From Corynebacterium timonense (GTDB taxonomy: Bacteria; Actinomycetota; Actinomycetes; Mycobacteriales; Mycobacteriaceae): a DNA stretch of 64,000 nucleotides. Under the pieces are notes generated by a model, which worked only from the letters and a program-made list of their open reading frames with translations, had not been told where the DNA came from and searched no databases. The stretch is from positions 1,054,001 to 1,118,000 of the forward strand of contig NZ_LT629765.1 in the NCBI RefSeq assembly GCF_900105305.1. The letters run 5' to 3'. Positions 37,000-46,826 of this stretch are shown here, piece by piece. Position 1 is the stretch's first letter. The number at the start of each line of letters is the position of its first letter. The position numbers were made by a program, and so were the translations under genes.

Positions 37000-38026
37000 C
37001 GATCATCGTGTCGAGAAGCTCGCTGTAGCTCACGCCCGAGGCGAGCCACATCTGCGGGTACATGGAGATCGAGGTGAACCCGGGCATGGTGTTGACCTCG
37101 TTGAGCACCGGCCCGCGCTCGGTGAGGAAGAAGTCCACCCGCGCCAGCCCCGTGCAGCTCAGCGCACGGAACGCCCGCACCGCCAGCTCGCGCAGCTCCT
37201 CGACCACCTCCGGCGCGTACGGCGCGGGGATGGACGCCGTGACGTTGTTCTCCAGGTACTTCGTTTCAAACCCGTAGAAGCCTTCGTGGCTGTCCTCGGT
37301 GCCGTTGAGCCGCGCCGGCACCGAGGCGCTCACGCGCCCGTCGGGGTATTCCAACACGCCGACCTCGACCTCGTCGCCGACCAGCTCGGCCTCCACGATC
37401 ACCTTCCCGTCGGATTCGCGCGCCAGCGCGATCGCTTCGTCGAGCGCGCCCCAGTCGGTCACCTTGGACACGCCTATCGACGACCCGCCGCTCGCCGGCT
37501 TCACAAAGACCGGCAGGCCGAGGCGCTGCTTGGCGGCGTCGTCAAGCACCTGCCCTGGTCCGAGGACCGCCTCCTCCGTGACCGCCATGCCCGCGAGCCT
37601 GACCAGCTTCTTTGTGTACTCCTTGTCCATCGCGCAGGCCGAGGCGAGGACGCCGGGGCCAACGTAGGGCACGCCAGAGAGCTCGAACATGCCCTGGATC
37701 GTGCCGTCCTCGCCGAACTTGCCGTGCAGGACCGGCAGCACGACGTCCACGGTGGCGAGCGCCTCGCCGCTGCGGGCGTCGGCGAACTGGCCGCGGCGCT
37801 GCGGGCTCACGGACAGCGCCACCTCGCGCCCCCCGGTCACCTCGGGCAGCGTTTCGCCGCGGACGGGGTCGAGCTCCCCGAGAACCCAGGCTCCCTCGCG
37901 GGTGATGCCCACGGGGAGGACCTCGTAGCGCTGCGGGTCGAGGTTGGCCATGATGGAGCCCGCCGAGATGCAGGAGATCGAGTGCTCGGTGGAGCGGCCA
38001 CCGTAAATGACAGCGATGCGAATCAT
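36971..38026 (-). CDS. ddl: D-alanine-D-alanine ligase
   Basis: Ddl, 351 residues, makes the D-Ala-D-Ala dipeptide for peptidoglycan. It shows the N-terminal VIYGGRSTEHSISCISA, the ATP-grasp motifs VFVKPASGGSSIGVSKV and VIVEAELVGDEVEVGVLEY, and the metal-site LNEVNTMPGFTSISMYP. The start is ATG at 38026. It follows gpsA by 20 bp in the same operon. Confidence 0.96.
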   Translation of the reverse strand: MIRIAVIYGGRSTEHSISCISAGSIMANLDPQRYEVLPVGITREGAWVLGELDPVRGETLPEVTGGREVALSVSPQRRGQFADARSGEALATVDVVLPVLHGKFGEDGTIQGMFELSGVPYVGPGVLASACAMDKEYTKKLVRLAGMAVTEEAVLGPGQVLDDAAKQRLGLPVFVKPASGGSSIGVSKVTDWGALDEAIALARESDGKVIVEAELVGDEVEVGVLEYPDGRVSASVPARLNGTEDSHEGFYGFETKYLENNVTASIPAPYAPEVVEELRELAVRAFRALSCTGLARVDFFLTERGPVLNEVNTMPGFTSISMYPQMWLASGVSYSELLDTMIATALARSGR

Positions 38027-38046
38027 TGTGCCCACTCTACCGGCGT

Positions 38047-39045
38047 TTACTCTGACTTCTTGGAGCGCCCCATCAAAGCAGCGATGCTGTCGGACACGGC
38101 TTGGCCGTTGTGGCACACCGAGAAAACCGAGTGGGTGATCGGCATATCCACCCCGTGCATCCGCGCCATCTCGTGGATGCTGCGCGAGGAGATCACGCCC
38201 TCTGCGACCTGCCCCTTCGTAGCCTCGGCGGCCTGCTCAACCGTTGCGCCCTCGCCGAGGGCCGCGCCGAAGGTCCTGTTGCGAGACAGCGGCGAGGAGC
38301 ACGTGGCCACCAGGTCGCCCATGCCCGCCAGGCCCGAGAAGGTGCGCGCATCGGCACCGAGCTCCGCGCCGAGGCGGGCGATCTCGGCTAAGCCGCGCGT
38401 GATCAGCGAGGCCTGGGTATTCTGCCCCAGCCCCATGCCCGCGGCCATCCCGCAGGCAAGGGCGATGACGTTTTTGCACGCCCCGCCGATCTCGCAGCCG
38501 ACGACGTCCGTGTTGGTGTAGGGACGCAGGTAGGGCGTCGCGCACGCGGCTTGCACCAGCTTCGCGCGGTTCAGGTCCGTGCAGGCGATGACGGTGGCCG
38601 CCGGCTGCTCCTTGGCGACCTCTTTGGCCAGGTTCGGGCCGGTGAGCACTGCGATGCGTTCGGGGCTGGCGCCGGTGACCTCCGCGATGATCTCGCTCAT
38701 GCGCATGTAGGTCTGCGCCTCGATGCCCTTGGAGATGGACAGCAGCGTCGCGTCCGCTTCGAGCCGTGGCGCCCACGCGGTGAGGTTGTCGCGCATGGTC
38801 TGGCTGGGCACGGCGAAGACGACGATCGCCGCCCCGCTCAACGCCTCATCCGCCTCGGAGGTGGGCACAATCGACTCGGGCAGCGCGATCCCCGGCAGGT
38901 AGTCGGGGTTTTCGTGCGTGGCGGCGATCGCCTTCGTCAGCTCGGGCCGGCGCGCCCAGAGCGCGACCGCGTTGCCCGCGTCGGCGAAGACCTTCGCCAG
39001 CGTCGTCCCCCACGACCCAGCGCCCATGACCGCTACGTTGACCAT
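38047..39045 (-). CDS. gpsA: Glycerol-3-phosphate dehydrogenase [NAD(P)+]
   Basis: GpsA, 332 residues, reduces dihydroxyacetone phosphate to glycerol 3-phosphate for phospholipid synthesis. It has the Rossmann motif [20 protein letters not shown] (residues 6-25), [12 protein letters not shown], and the catalytic Lys in [19 protein letters not shown]. The length is typical. Confidence 0.96.
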   Translation of the reverse strand: MVNVAVMGAGSWGTTLAKVFADAGNAVALWARRPELTKAIAATHENPDYLPGIALPESIVPTSEADEALSGAAIVVFAVPSQTMRDNLTAWAPRLEADATLLSISKGIEAQTYMRMSEIIAEVTGASPERIAVLTGPNLAKEVAKEQPAATVIACTDLNRAKLVQAACATPYLRPYTNTDVVGCEIGGACKNVIALACGMAAGMGLGQNTQASLITRGLAEIARLGAELGADARTFSGLAGMGDLVATCSSPLSRNRTFGAALGEGATVEQAAEATKGQVAEGVISSRSIHEMARMHGVDMPITHSVFSVCHNGQAVSDSIAALMGRSKKSE

Positions 39046-39175
39046 TCGTCGGCTCCTCCATCGAATCCAGTTGGCTGCGTTGGTTGCGTTGCCTGTGCCT
39101 GACGCGCCGCGCGCGAAGCAGCGCGAAACAAAACAAGCTTAAACCAGTTCGCGCCGGCGCCGGAAGTGAGACAAA

Positions 39176-40249
39176 ATGGGGCGCATGGCCAAGGACTCTC
39201 AGAAGGCAGGCGGCGCCGACGCTGCGCACGCGCCCCGCAAGGCGACACTGCACGAACAGGACAAAGACGACCAGGGGGAGATGTTCCTCACCGGCCGCCA
39301 CCAGGAAATTCCCCGCCACCCCGAGAAGGAGTTTCACAAGACCACCCTCGCCGCCGGAGCCGTGCTGTGGCGCGGCAGCGTCCCCGCCGAGGGCGACGAC
39401 GTCTCGAACATCGAGGTCGCCTGCATCCACCGCCCCCGCTACGACGACTGGTCGCTGGCCAAGGGCAAGGTCGACCCGGGCGAATCCCTCGTGTCCACCG
39501 CCGTGCGCGAAATCCGCGAGGAGACGGGCTACCACGTGCGTTTGGGCAAGCTTCTGGGCAAGACCGTGTACCCGGTGAAAAACACCACGAAGGTGGTCTA
39601 CTACTGGACGGGCGAGGTCACCGGCGGAGAGTTCGTCCCCAACGACGAGGTCGATGAGATCCGCTGGCTTGCCCTCCCCGAGGCGAAGGAGCTTCTCACC
39701 TACGACCTCGACCGCGAGGTGCTGGAGAAGGCGGAAAAGCGCTTCCGCCTGCCGACCCACGCGCGCGTCCTCTACGTCCGCCACGGCCGCGCCCACGACC
39801 GCGAGAAGTGGTCCGGCGACGACAACCTGCGCCCCCTGGACAAAAAGGGGCTACGTCAGTCGGAGATGCTCGTGCCCCAGCTGGCGCCTTTCGCTCCGAC
39901 ACGCATCTACTCGGCGGTGCCCGACCGCTGCCAGAACACCGTCGCCCCTCTCGCGGACGAGCTCTCCCTCGAGATCACCGTCGACGCGCGCTTCGGCGAC
40001 GACGGCTGGGCGGCAAGCCAGGTCGAGGCGCAGAAGGCGTTCATGGAGGTCGTCGAACAGGGCGGCACGAGCGTCATCTGCGCCCAGGGCACAGTGATGC
40101 CGCAGATGATCGCGTGGCTCTCGGCCCAGGGCCGGCTGCCTATCGACGACGAGATTCGCGTCAAGAAGGGCGGCGTGTGGGTGCTGTCCTTCCATCGCGG
40201 AGAGCTGACCGGGGCGGACTACCTGCCGTCTGCGCTGCCGGTGCACTAG
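39176..40249 (+). CDS. mutT1: MutT1-type Nudix hydrolase with histidine-phosphatase domain
   Basis: A 357-residue two-domain sanitising enzyme. The Nudix box GKVDPGESLVSTAVREIREE with following TGY (about residues 98-120) fits Gx5Ex7REUXEEXGU and would hydrolyse oxidised nucleotides such as 8-oxo-dGTP. The C-terminal domain has the phosphoglycerate-mutase-type LYVRHGRAHD (about 200) and removes the terminal phosphate in characterised mycobacterial MutT1. The second catalytic-region His is replaced by CAQGTV. GGAAG is 9 nt from the ATG at 39176; an ATG at 39185 is also possible. It is divergent from gpsA. Confidence 0.9.
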   Translation: MGRMAKDSQKAGGADAAHAPRKATLHEQDKDDQGEMFLTGRHQEIPRHPEKEFHKTTLAAGAVLWRGSVPAEGDDVSNIEVACIHRPRYDDWSLAKGKVDPGESLVSTAVREIREETGYHVRLGKLLGKTVYPVKNTTKVVYYWTGEVTGGEFVPNDEVDEIRWLALPEAKELLTYDLDREVLEKAEKRFRLPTHARVLYVRHGRAHDREKWSGDDNLRPLDKKGLRQSEMLVPQLAPFAPTRIYSAVPDRCQNTVAPLADELSLEITVDARFGDDGWAASQVEAQKAFMEVVEQGGTSVICAQGTVMPQMIAWLSAQGRLPIDDEIRVKKGGVWVLSFHRGELTGADYLPSALPVH

Positions 40250-40268
40250 CCGCCGCGAGTGCGCGTCG

Positions 40269-40856
40269 CTAAACGCTCGGCTTGAACGCTGGGCGGCGCG
40301 CCTCGAAGGCGTCGATGGCGTCCTCTTGGCGCAGGGTCAAGCCGATGTCGTCGAGGCCTTCCATGAGCCTCCATCGGGTGTAGTCGTCGACGTCGAAGGT
40401 GTAGGTCGACTCCCCGACCGTCACGGTGCGGCTTTCCAGCGAGACGGTGACGTCCTGGCCGGGGTTGTTCTCCAGCTGCTTCCACACCAGCTCGATGTCG
40501 GCGGCGCTCATGATGCCCGCCAAGAGGCCCGCCTTGCCGGCGTTGCCGCGGAAGATGTCCGCGAAGCGCGGGCTGAACACGGCGCGGAAGCCGTAGTCGT
40601 TGAGCGCCCACACCGCGTGTTCGCGGGAGGATCCGGTGCCGAAGTCGGGGCCGGCGAAGAGGACGGAGCCGTTCTTGTACGCCTCCTGGTTGAGCACGAA
40701 ATCGGGCTCGTTCTCGCGCCAGTTGGAAAACAGGCCGTCCTCGAAGCCGGTGCGCGTCACGCGCTTGAGGTAGCGGGCCGGGATGATCTGGTCGGTGTCG
40801 ACGTTGGAGCGGGTCAACGGCACCCCAACGCCGGTGTAGGTGGTGAATTTTTCCAT
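40269..40856 (-). CDS. leuD: 3-isopropylmalate dehydratase small subunit
   Basis: LeuD, 195 residues, is the small subunit of isopropylmalate isomerase in leucine synthesis. It shows [23 protein letters not shown] near the start region, [17 protein letters not shown] and a family-type C-terminus. It lies 17 bp after leuC. The frame ahead of the ATG has leuC-antiframe content and is not coding. Confidence 0.96.
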   Translation of the reverse strand: MEKFTTYTGVGVPLTRSNVDTDQIIPARYLKRVTRTGFEDGLFSNWRENEPDFVLNQEAYKNGSVLFAGPDFGTGSSREHAVWALNDYGFRAVFSPRFADIFRGNAGKAGLLAGIMSAADIELVWKQLENNPGQDVTVSLESRTVTVGESTYTFDVDDYTRWRLMEGLDDIGLTLRQEDAIDAFEARRPAFKPSV

Positions 40857-40873
40857 GGCAATGCTCCTTACCC

Positions 40874-42301
40874 TTACACGGACAGGTCTGCGGGGCTGGC
40901 GAGGTGGCCGGCGACGGCGGTCGCGGCGGCGACAAGCGGCGAGACGAGGTGGGTGCGCCCGCCGGGGCCTTGGCGGCCCTCGAAGTTGCGGTTGGAGGTG
41001 GACGCCGAACGCTCGCCGGGCGCAAGCTGGTCCGGGTTCATGCCCAGGCACATCGAGCAGCCGGCGGTGCGCCACTCCGCGCCGAAGTCGGTGAAAATCT
41101 TGTCCAAGCCTTCGTTCTCTGCCTGCTGCTTCACCATGGTCGACGAGGGCACGACCATCATGCGGGTGCCCTCCGCGATGCGCCGGCCCTTGAGCACCTC
41201 GGCGGCGGCGCGCAGGTCCTCGATGCGGGCGTTGGTGCAGGAGCCGAGGAAGACGGTGTCGATCTTGATGTCGCGCAACGGGGTGCCGGGGCGCAGGTCC
41301 ATGTAGCGCAATGCCTTTTCGGCCGCGGCCTTGGCGGTCTCGTCGCTGAAGGACTCCGGGTCGGGCACGGCCTCGCCGAGCGGCAGGCCCTGGCCGGGGT
41401 TGGTGCCCCAGGTGACAAATGGGGTCAGGGCGGAGCCGTCGATCTCGACGACGGTGTCGAAGGCCGCGCCCTCGTCGGTCGGCAGCGTCTTCCAGTACGC
41501 GACAGCCTTGTCCCATTCCTCGCCCTTCGGCGCGTATTCGCGCCCCTCCAGGTAGTCGAATGTCTTCTGGTCGGGGGCGACCATGCCGGCGCGGGCGCCT
41601 GCCTCGATGGACATGTTGCAGATGGTCATCCGCGCCTCCATCGACAGCTTCTCAATAGCCTCGCCGCGGTATTCGATGATGTGGCCCTGGCCGCCGTTCG
41701 TTCCGATCTTCGCGATGATCGCGAGGATCAGGTCCTTCGCGGTAACACCCTCACGCAGCTCGCCGGAGACGTTGATCGCCATCGTCTTGAACGGCGCGAG
41801 CGAGAGCGTCTGGGTGGCCATGACGTGCTCGACCTCGGAGGTGCCGATGCCCATCGCGATGGAGCCGAAGGCGCCGTGGGTCGAGGTGTGGGAGTCGCCG
41901 CACACGATGGTCATTCCCGGCTGAGTGATGCCCAGCTGCGGGCCGACGGTGTGCACGATGCCCTGCTTGACGTCGCCCATCGAGTGCAGCTTTACGCCGA
42001 ACTCTTCGCAGTTCTTGCGCAGGGTTTCCACCTGGGTGCGCGAGGTCGGCTCGGCGATCTCGAGAAGGTTGCCGCTGGTGATGCCCAGGGTGGGCACGTT
42101 GTGGTCCTCGGTGGCCAGGTGCTGCTCCGGGTGGCGGAGGGTGCGCCCGGACATGCGCAGGCCGTCGAAGGCCTGGGGTGAGGTAACCTCGTGGAGGAGC
42201 TGGAAGTCGATGTAAATAAGGTCGGGATCGCCGTTCTCACCGGGCATCACCACGTGGTCGCGCCACACCTTCTCGGCGAGTGTCAGGGCCGTGTCAGACA
42301 T
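40874..42301 (-). CDS. leuC: 3-isopropylmalate dehydratase large subunit
   Basis: LeuC, 475 residues, carries the [4Fe-4S] active site of isopropylmalate isomerase. Cluster cysteines are in [12 protein letters not shown] and [11 protein letters not shown]; substrate-site regions include [20 protein letters not shown] and the end [23 protein letters not shown] precedes the ATG. It is divergent from the ltbR-like regulator, whose operator-like palindrome lies between them. Confidence 0.97.
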   Translation of the reverse strand: MSDTALTLAEKVWRDHVVMPGENGDPDLIYIDFQLLHEVTSPQAFDGLRMSGRTLRHPEQHLATEDHNVPTLGITSGNLLEIAEPTSRTQVETLRKNCEEFGVKLHSMGDVKQGIVHTVGPQLGITQPGMTIVCGDSHTSTHGAFGSIAMGIGTSEVEHVMATQTLSLAPFKTMAINVSGELREGVTAKDLILAIIAKIGTNGGQGHIIEYRGEAIEKLSMEARMTICNMSIEAGARAGMVAPDQKTFDYLEGREYAPKGEEWDKAVAYWKTLPTDEGAAFDTVVEIDGSALTPFVTWGTNPGQGLPLGEAVPDPESFSDETAKAAAEKALRYMDLRPGTPLRDIKIDTVFLGSCTNARIEDLRAAAEVLKGRRIAEGTRMMVVPSSTMVKQQAENEGLDKIFTDFGAEWRTAGCSMCLGMNPDQLAPGERSASTSNRNFEGRQGPGGRTHLVSPLVAAATAVAGHLASPADLSV

Positions 42302-42330
42302 CGCTGTTCTCCTTTGATCGCTACGCGCAT

Positions 42331-42367
42331 TCTCATTATGCGGGATGTTATCATCCATTACGTGAGA
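42331..42367. promoter_or_regulatory. Candidate LtbR operator between leuC and ltbR
   Basis: Two nested inverted repeats share a centre at about 42349: inner GGATG (42343-42347) with CATCC (42352-42356), outer TCTCA (42331-42335) with TGAGA (42363-42367). They fill the 60-bp divergent gap and reach the regulator's start codon. Control of leuCD and of the regulator itself is inferred. Confidence 0.5.
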
Positions 42368-43051
42368 CAGTATAGCGAAGACTCCGGCATCAAAGTGCTC
42401 GACCGCGCAGTCGTCATCGTGCGGTCCGTCGCCGCCGGCGACAAATCCCTGGCAGAGCTAAGCACCGATACCGGCCTGCCACGAGCAACGACCCATCGCA
42501 TCGCCACGGCTCTCGAGGTCCACCACATCCTCGCACGCACCCCCGCCGGAGCGTGGACGGTTGGCTCGGCGCTCGCTAGCTACGCCACCCGCACCCCGCC
42601 GCAGCTTCTCTCCGCCGCGGGGCCACTCATGCGCGACCTCGTGCGTGAGACCGGCGAATCCGTGCAGCTCTACCAGCTGACGGGCGACACGCGCACGTGC
42701 ATCGCCGCGGAGGAACCAACCAGCGGCCTGACGTACACGGTTCCCGTCGGCTCGCAGCTCAGCCTCACGGCGGGCTCGGCCGCGCGCGTCTACGCGGCTT
42801 TTTCGCTGATCGACGCCCACCCTTTCCCCGCCGACGAACTCGCCGCCGTTCGCGACAGCCTCGTCGCCGAATCCGTCGCCGAGCGCGAGGTAGGCCTGGC
42901 CAGCCTGTCTACCCCCGTCTTCGACCCCGAGGGGGAGATCGTGGCGGTGTTGTCCATCTCCGGACCTGTCGAACGCCTCGGCCCCCACCCCGCGCAGAAG
43001 TGGGGCGCGCAGCTCACGGACGCGGCCCGCACGCTGCGCGAGGCTCTTTAA
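42362..43051 (+). CDS. ltbR: IclR-family regulator, LtbR-like
   Basis: A 229-residue IclR regulator. An N-terminal winged HTH ([20 protein letters not shown], about residues 30-50) is followed by the IclR effector domain with [19 protein letters not shown] and [16 protein letters not shown]. Its position divergent from leuCD matches LtbR of corynebacteria, which represses leucine and tryptophan genes. The GTG at 42362 aligns with the known start region; an ATG at 42338 in frame would add 8 residues. Its stop overlaps the convergent fusion gene by 4 bp. Confidence 0.88.
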   Translation: MRQYSEDSGIKVLDRAVVIVRSVAAGDKSLAELSTDTGLPRATTHRIATALEVHHILARTPAGAWTVGSALASYATRTPPQLLSAAGPLMRDLVRETGESVQLYQLTGDTRTCIAAEEPTSGLTYTVPVGSQLSLTAGSAARVYAAFSLIDAHPFPADELAAVRDSLVAESVAEREVGLASLSTPVFDPEGEIVAVLSISGPVERLGPHPAQKWGAQLTDAARTLREAL

Positions 43052-45801
43052 CCTGCGGCGTCGATCGCGTCGAGCTCGCCCGCCGGCCACACCACATTGC
43101 GCGCCAGCGGGATCTGGTGCGAGGCAGACTCCAAGATATGCATGAGGTAGCCGGCCGTGTTCGGGATCGCGACGATATCCCCCGGGGCGACCCCGGAGGG
43201 GAAGCGCACCTTCCGGCGGAGGATCAGCTCGTCCTCGATGCAGTACGCGCCAACGAGAAAGGCCTCGAGCTCCTCGCCGGGTTCGCTGGCACGAATGAGA
43301 ATCGGGTCGACGAGGTAATCGTCGGAGGTGCTGCGGCACTGCGTACGGTTCATGTACAGGCCCACCAGCGGCACACCGTCGCTACGTTCCTTGACAAAGG
43401 CGACCTCGGCGAGGGTCAGGCCGCAGCCGTCGAGCAGCGCGCGCCCGGGCTCGAGGTGGAGGCGCAATCCGCGCTCGCGCAGCGCCGCCGCGGTGCCGCC
43501 GCCGAGGACCTCGCGCAACCACGCCCCGCGCGTGGGGCTCTGCCAGTAGGGGTACACGGTGGTCAGAGGGTCGGCCTTCCACGTGAACGGTTCGGCGTAG
43601 CCGTGGGGCTGCGCGGCAATCGCCTGCTCGTAGGCGCGCCACTGCTCCTCGTGGGCAAGGTAGCTCATGGGCACGCCCCCGCCGAGATCAATGAACTCGA
43701 GCTCATGGCCGGCGTCGCGCAGGCCGTCGACAAGCCGCACCGCCTCCTCGAGCGCGACGCGACGGTCGGCCGCCGCGTAGCCGTTAAGGTGCACGTGCAC
43801 CCCCACCACGCGCACCCCGGCGCGCGCGCTGGAACAGCAGCGCAGCCAGGTGTCCTTGCGCTCCCCGAAGCGGGTGGGCGCCACGGCCGCGGGGTCGGGG
43901 GCCAGGCGCGGCGCGACGCGAACCGTCCGGCCCGCCGCGAGGTCCGCGATGCGCTCGTACTCCCCCGCGTTATCTACGGAGATGACCACCCCGCTGTCAA
44001 TCGCGAGGCGCAGAAGCGCGTCCGGCTTCACCGCCGCCGTGAGGATGATGTCCCTGCCGCGCACCCCGCGCTCGAGCACCTGCCTCAGCTCGTTCTCGCT
44101 GGCCACGTCCACGCCGTGACCAGCGTCGCGCACGGCGTCGACAAAGGCGAGGGCTTTGTTTGCTTTGCGGGCGTAGTAGAGCCGCAGCTCGACCCCTTCC
44201 GCCGCCGCGGCCTCGACGAGCTCGGCGGCGTTTCGCTTCAGAGGCTCCGCGTCGACCACGTTGACCGGGCTGGAAAAATCGCGGATGAGCCCGCGGCACG
44301 CCTCGTTGTCGGCCAGAAGCCGCTGTGCCCACGGCTCGAGGCAGGCCCGCAGCGGGGGCATCCCGTGGACGCGCTCTGGGTCGGCGAGAGCCGCGCGGCT
44401 GACCCTGCGCGCCCACGCCGGGATGACCTCGTGCTCGCCGCGCCGCAGGGTGTCGTGGCCGAGGATCCACCCCTCGCTCATCCGGCCGGCCGCCGCGAGG
44501 TGCTGCTGCCCGACGAGCGTGCCGTCGCGCTCCACCATGATCGCGCCCGTCTCGCCGTGAACTCGGGCGATGCCGCGTTCGACGAGCAGGCCGGCGACAG
44601 TTCCCTTCACCGGGCCCGGAGGTGCGTTGACCGCGTCGACGACGGCGGTGGCGCCCACCTCCCGCGCCAGCGCGGTCAAGTCCTCGTCCCCGCGCCCCAG
44701 GAGGTCCGTGCGGATCCGGCCGGATTCGATCATCCCGAGCACCTGCCCGGCCGTCTCGGCCGGCGGGCCGAAGGCGACGCGCTCCAGGGTTGTGGTCAGC
44801 TCGCCGAAGCGCTCACCGCCCAGCGAATCGCGCCCTCCGAAGGAGGCGCGTTCGACAACCGCCCCATAGGCGGCGCGGAAGGCGTAGCCGACGGCGGCGG
44901 CGGGAGTCCAGGCGCGGCTGCCCACGGCGACTTCGTAGGAGGCGCGCAGGTCCTCGACGGGGTCTGTGCCGTCGCGGCCAGCGAGCACGGCGCGCACTCC
45001 CGCCTTGTCGCCTGCGCCCCCCGCGGCGGCGAGGACGTCGAGGGACAGGTCGGCGAGGGCGTCGATAAGCTCAGTGAAACCTGCCGCCCCGCGGATGGAG
45101 TCCTCGGCCGCGCGCAGCGCCGGGCGAAGCTGCGCGGCCTGGTCGGGCGCGAGGTGGCACTTGACGTCCATGAACCGCCCTCCGCGCGCGACCGGGTAGA
45201 AGATGCCGGCGCGGCAGTAGCGCACGACATCCACGAACGTTAAGGCCGCGCCCCTGACCAGAGCGGTATCGTGCGCGCCGATGGCGTCGAGGTTGCCCGG
45301 AGGGAAGGCCCGCACCACAGTGTTCACGCCCTCGACCGAGTCTGGTGCGAGGGCCCCCGGCCAGTCCTCGGCGTGGCCGGTGGCAAGAAGCGCCTCGTCG
45401 TAGCGCGTCCCGTCGACCGCCACGCCGCCGTCGGCGGGGATGATCTCATCCACGCGGTGGTCGACGATCTGCACCGTGCAGCCGGCGGGCACCCAGTGCG
45501 CGAGCGCGGACCACGAGGCCGCGATGAACCGCCCCACCACGCGACGGGACGGGTACTCGTCGTCGTCCCCCCGCCACTCATTGAGACCGCCGAGGCGGGT
45601 GTGCACCGTCTCCGCGGGCACGTTGAGCACCCATTCGGCGGGAAGGTCCGGCTGGTACGAGCCGAGCCCTCCCGCCGTGGCCACCGGCCCGTCGTTGTAC
45701 ACGCTGAGCTCGATGGCCGCGCCACGTTCGCGGGCCCGGCTGAACAGTTCCTCGGCCGCCCACAGCCCGCGGGGCCCGGCCCCAATAATCGCGACTTTCA
45801 C
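43048..45801 (-). CDS. Fusion: FAD/NAD(P)-binding module + Y4yA-like PLP decarboxylase module
   Basis: 917 residues, GTG start. The N-terminal part (about 1-510) has a dinucleotide-binding start VAIIGAGPRGLWAAEEL and LLATGHAEDWPG, as in FAD/NAD(P)-binding proteins of the NAD_binding_9 type. The C-terminal part (about 515-917) is a fold type III PLP enzyme: LYYARKANKAL with the PLP-binding Lys, HVHLNGYA, FIDLGGGVPMSY, HLEPGRALL, and an ending like the Y4yA group (GAYCIEDELILRRKV, NTAGYLMHILES). It probably oxidises or hydroxylates and decarboxylates an amino-acid-like substrate; the substrate is unknown. The SbnA-like gene lies 4 bp upstream in the same operon. Confidence 0.85.
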   Translation of the reverse strand: MKVAIIGAGPRGLWAAEELFSRARERGAAIELSVYNDGPVATAGGLGSYQPDLPAEWVLNVPAETVHTRLGGLNEWRGDDDEYPSRRVVGRFIAASWSALAHWVPAGCTVQIVDHRVDEIIPADGGVAVDGTRYDEALLATGHAEDWPGALAPDSVEGVNTVVRAFPPGNLDAIGAHDTALVRGAALTFVDVVRYCRAGIFYPVARGGRFMDVKCHLAPDQAAQLRPALRAAEDSIRGAAGFTELIDALADLSLDVLAAAGGAGDKAGVRAVLAGRDGTDPVEDLRASYEVAVGSRAWTPAAAVGYAFRAAYGAVVERASFGGRDSLGGERFGELTTTLERVAFGPPAETAGQVLGMIESGRIRTDLLGRGDEDLTALAREVGATAVVDAVNAPPGPVKGTVAGLLVERGIARVHGETGAIMVERDGTLVGQQHLAAAGRMSEGWILGHDTLRRGEHEVIPAWARRVSRAALADPERVHGMPPLRACLEPWAQRLLADNEACRGLIRDFSSPVNVVDAEPLKRNAAELVEAAAAEGVELRLYYARKANKALAFVDAVRDAGHGVDVASENELRQVLERGVRGRDIILTAAVKPDALLRLAIDSGVVISVDNAGEYERIADLAAGRTVRVAPRLAPDPAAVAPTRFGERKDTWLRCCSSARAGVRVVGVHVHLNGYAAADRRVALEEAVRLVDGLRDAGHELEFIDLGGGVPMSYLAHEEQWRAYEQAIAAQPHGYAEPFTWKADPLTTVYPYWQSPTRGAWLREVLGGGTAAALRERGLRLHLEPGRALLDGCGLTLAEVAFVKERSDGVPLVGLYMNRTQCRSTSDDYLVDPILIRASEPGEELEAFLVGAYCIEDELILRRKVRFPSGVAPGDIVAIPNTAGYLMHILESASHQIPLARNVVWPAGELDAIDAAG

Positions 45802-45805
45802 TCTG

Positions 45806-46741
45806 CTAGTTCACGTTCCTTTCCACCCAGTCGTCGTTGTAAATCGTATCGAGGTAAGCGCGCCCGTCGTCGTGGAAAATGGCCACGATCTCAGCCCCCG
45901 GGTGCGCCCGGGTGATCGTGTCGACGCCCACACACACCGCGCCGCCGGACGCCCCGGGAAGAAAGCCCGTCAGCCGCGCCGCGCGGCGGGCGGCGGCGAC
46001 GGCATCCGCGGCCCCGACGCGTACCACCTCCTGCGGGGCGAGCCCGCGCGACAGCTCCGTTTCCACTCCCGCCCCGTACCCGGGCAGCACCCGCTCGCCA
46101 CGCGCGCCGCCGAAAAGTACCGAGCCCTCCGCGTCGACCGCGATCACGCGGGTCCCCAGCCCGCGGCCGTTGATGTAGCGCAGGCACCCGCCGAGGGTGC
46201 CCGTGGTGCTCACCGCCACAACGAGGAAATCCGGGGCGTGGCCGAGCTGTTCCACGATCTCGCTCATCGTCCCCTCCGCGTGAGCGGTGAACGCGGCCGT
46301 ATTTGAGTACTGGTCCAGGTTCACCGCCCCCAGCTGCTCCACCAGTTCGGCGACGCGGGCGCGCCGCGCCGTCAGCCAATCCCCCGTCGCTGGGTCGGGC
46401 TCGGAGACCGGGTGGATGTGCGCTCCCAGCGCCTCCATGTGGGCCAGCGTGACGTGGTTCGTTCGGGGGTCGACAACGCAGTGAAACTCGAAGCGACCGA
46501 CGACAGCCTCGCGGGCGAGCGCCACCCCGAGGTTTCCAGAGCTCGACTCCACCACGACGCTGCCGGGGCCGAGCACGCCGCGAGCGATGGCGTCGGCCAC
46601 GAGCGCCCGCGCCGTGCGGTCCTTCGCGCTGCCGCCCGGATTGAAGGACTCCAGCTTCGCCCACGCCCCGAGCTCGTCGAGGAGAACAAGCGGGGTGGCG
46701 CCGATGGCCCCGAGGATCCCGGGTTCACGCACAGATTTCAT
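45806..46741 (-). CDS. Cysteine-synthase-family PLP enzyme, SbnA-like
   Basis: A 311-residue fold type II PLP enzyme. It has the PLP Lys motif NPGGSAKDRTARAL, the Asn loop SSSGNLGVALA, the phosphate loop VSTTGTLGG and the C-terminal LPGASGGAVCVG. It is closer in feel to SbnA (which makes a diaminopropionate precursor) than to CysK, because of the AKDR motif and the decarboxylase-like neighbour; this is inference. A TATAAA on the minus strand (46751-46756) lies 9 nt ahead of the ATG at 46741, so the transcript may be nearly leaderless; an ATG at 46747 is the alternative. Confidence 0.85.
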   Translation of the reverse strand: MKSVREPGILGAIGATPLVLLDELGAWAKLESFNPGGSAKDRTARALVADAIARGVLGPGSVVVESSSGNLGVALAREAVVGRFEFHCVVDPRTNHVTLAHMEALGAHIHPVSEPDPATGDWLTARRARVAELVEQLGAVNLDQYSNTAAFTAHAEGTMSEIVEQLGHAPDFLVVAVSTTGTLGGCLRYINGRGLGTRVIAVDAEGSVLFGGARGERVLPGYGAGVETELSRGLAPQEVVRVGAADAVAAARRAARLTGFLPGASGGAVCVGVDTITRAHPGAEIVAIFHDDGRAYLDTIYNDDWVERNVN

Positions 46742-46826
46742 GCGCATCAGTTTATACTTCGTGTGTGGGTGGCCTCTGCCCGTCTTTTCGTTTTCGTTAT
46801 ACATCTGGCGGAGGTACGCTCACGCG

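Noticed and set aside
42697..45243. 848-codon + strand frame running through ltbR and opposite the fusion gene
   Set aside because: It overlaps two well-supported genes in other frames and its product is Arg/Gly-rich nonsense.
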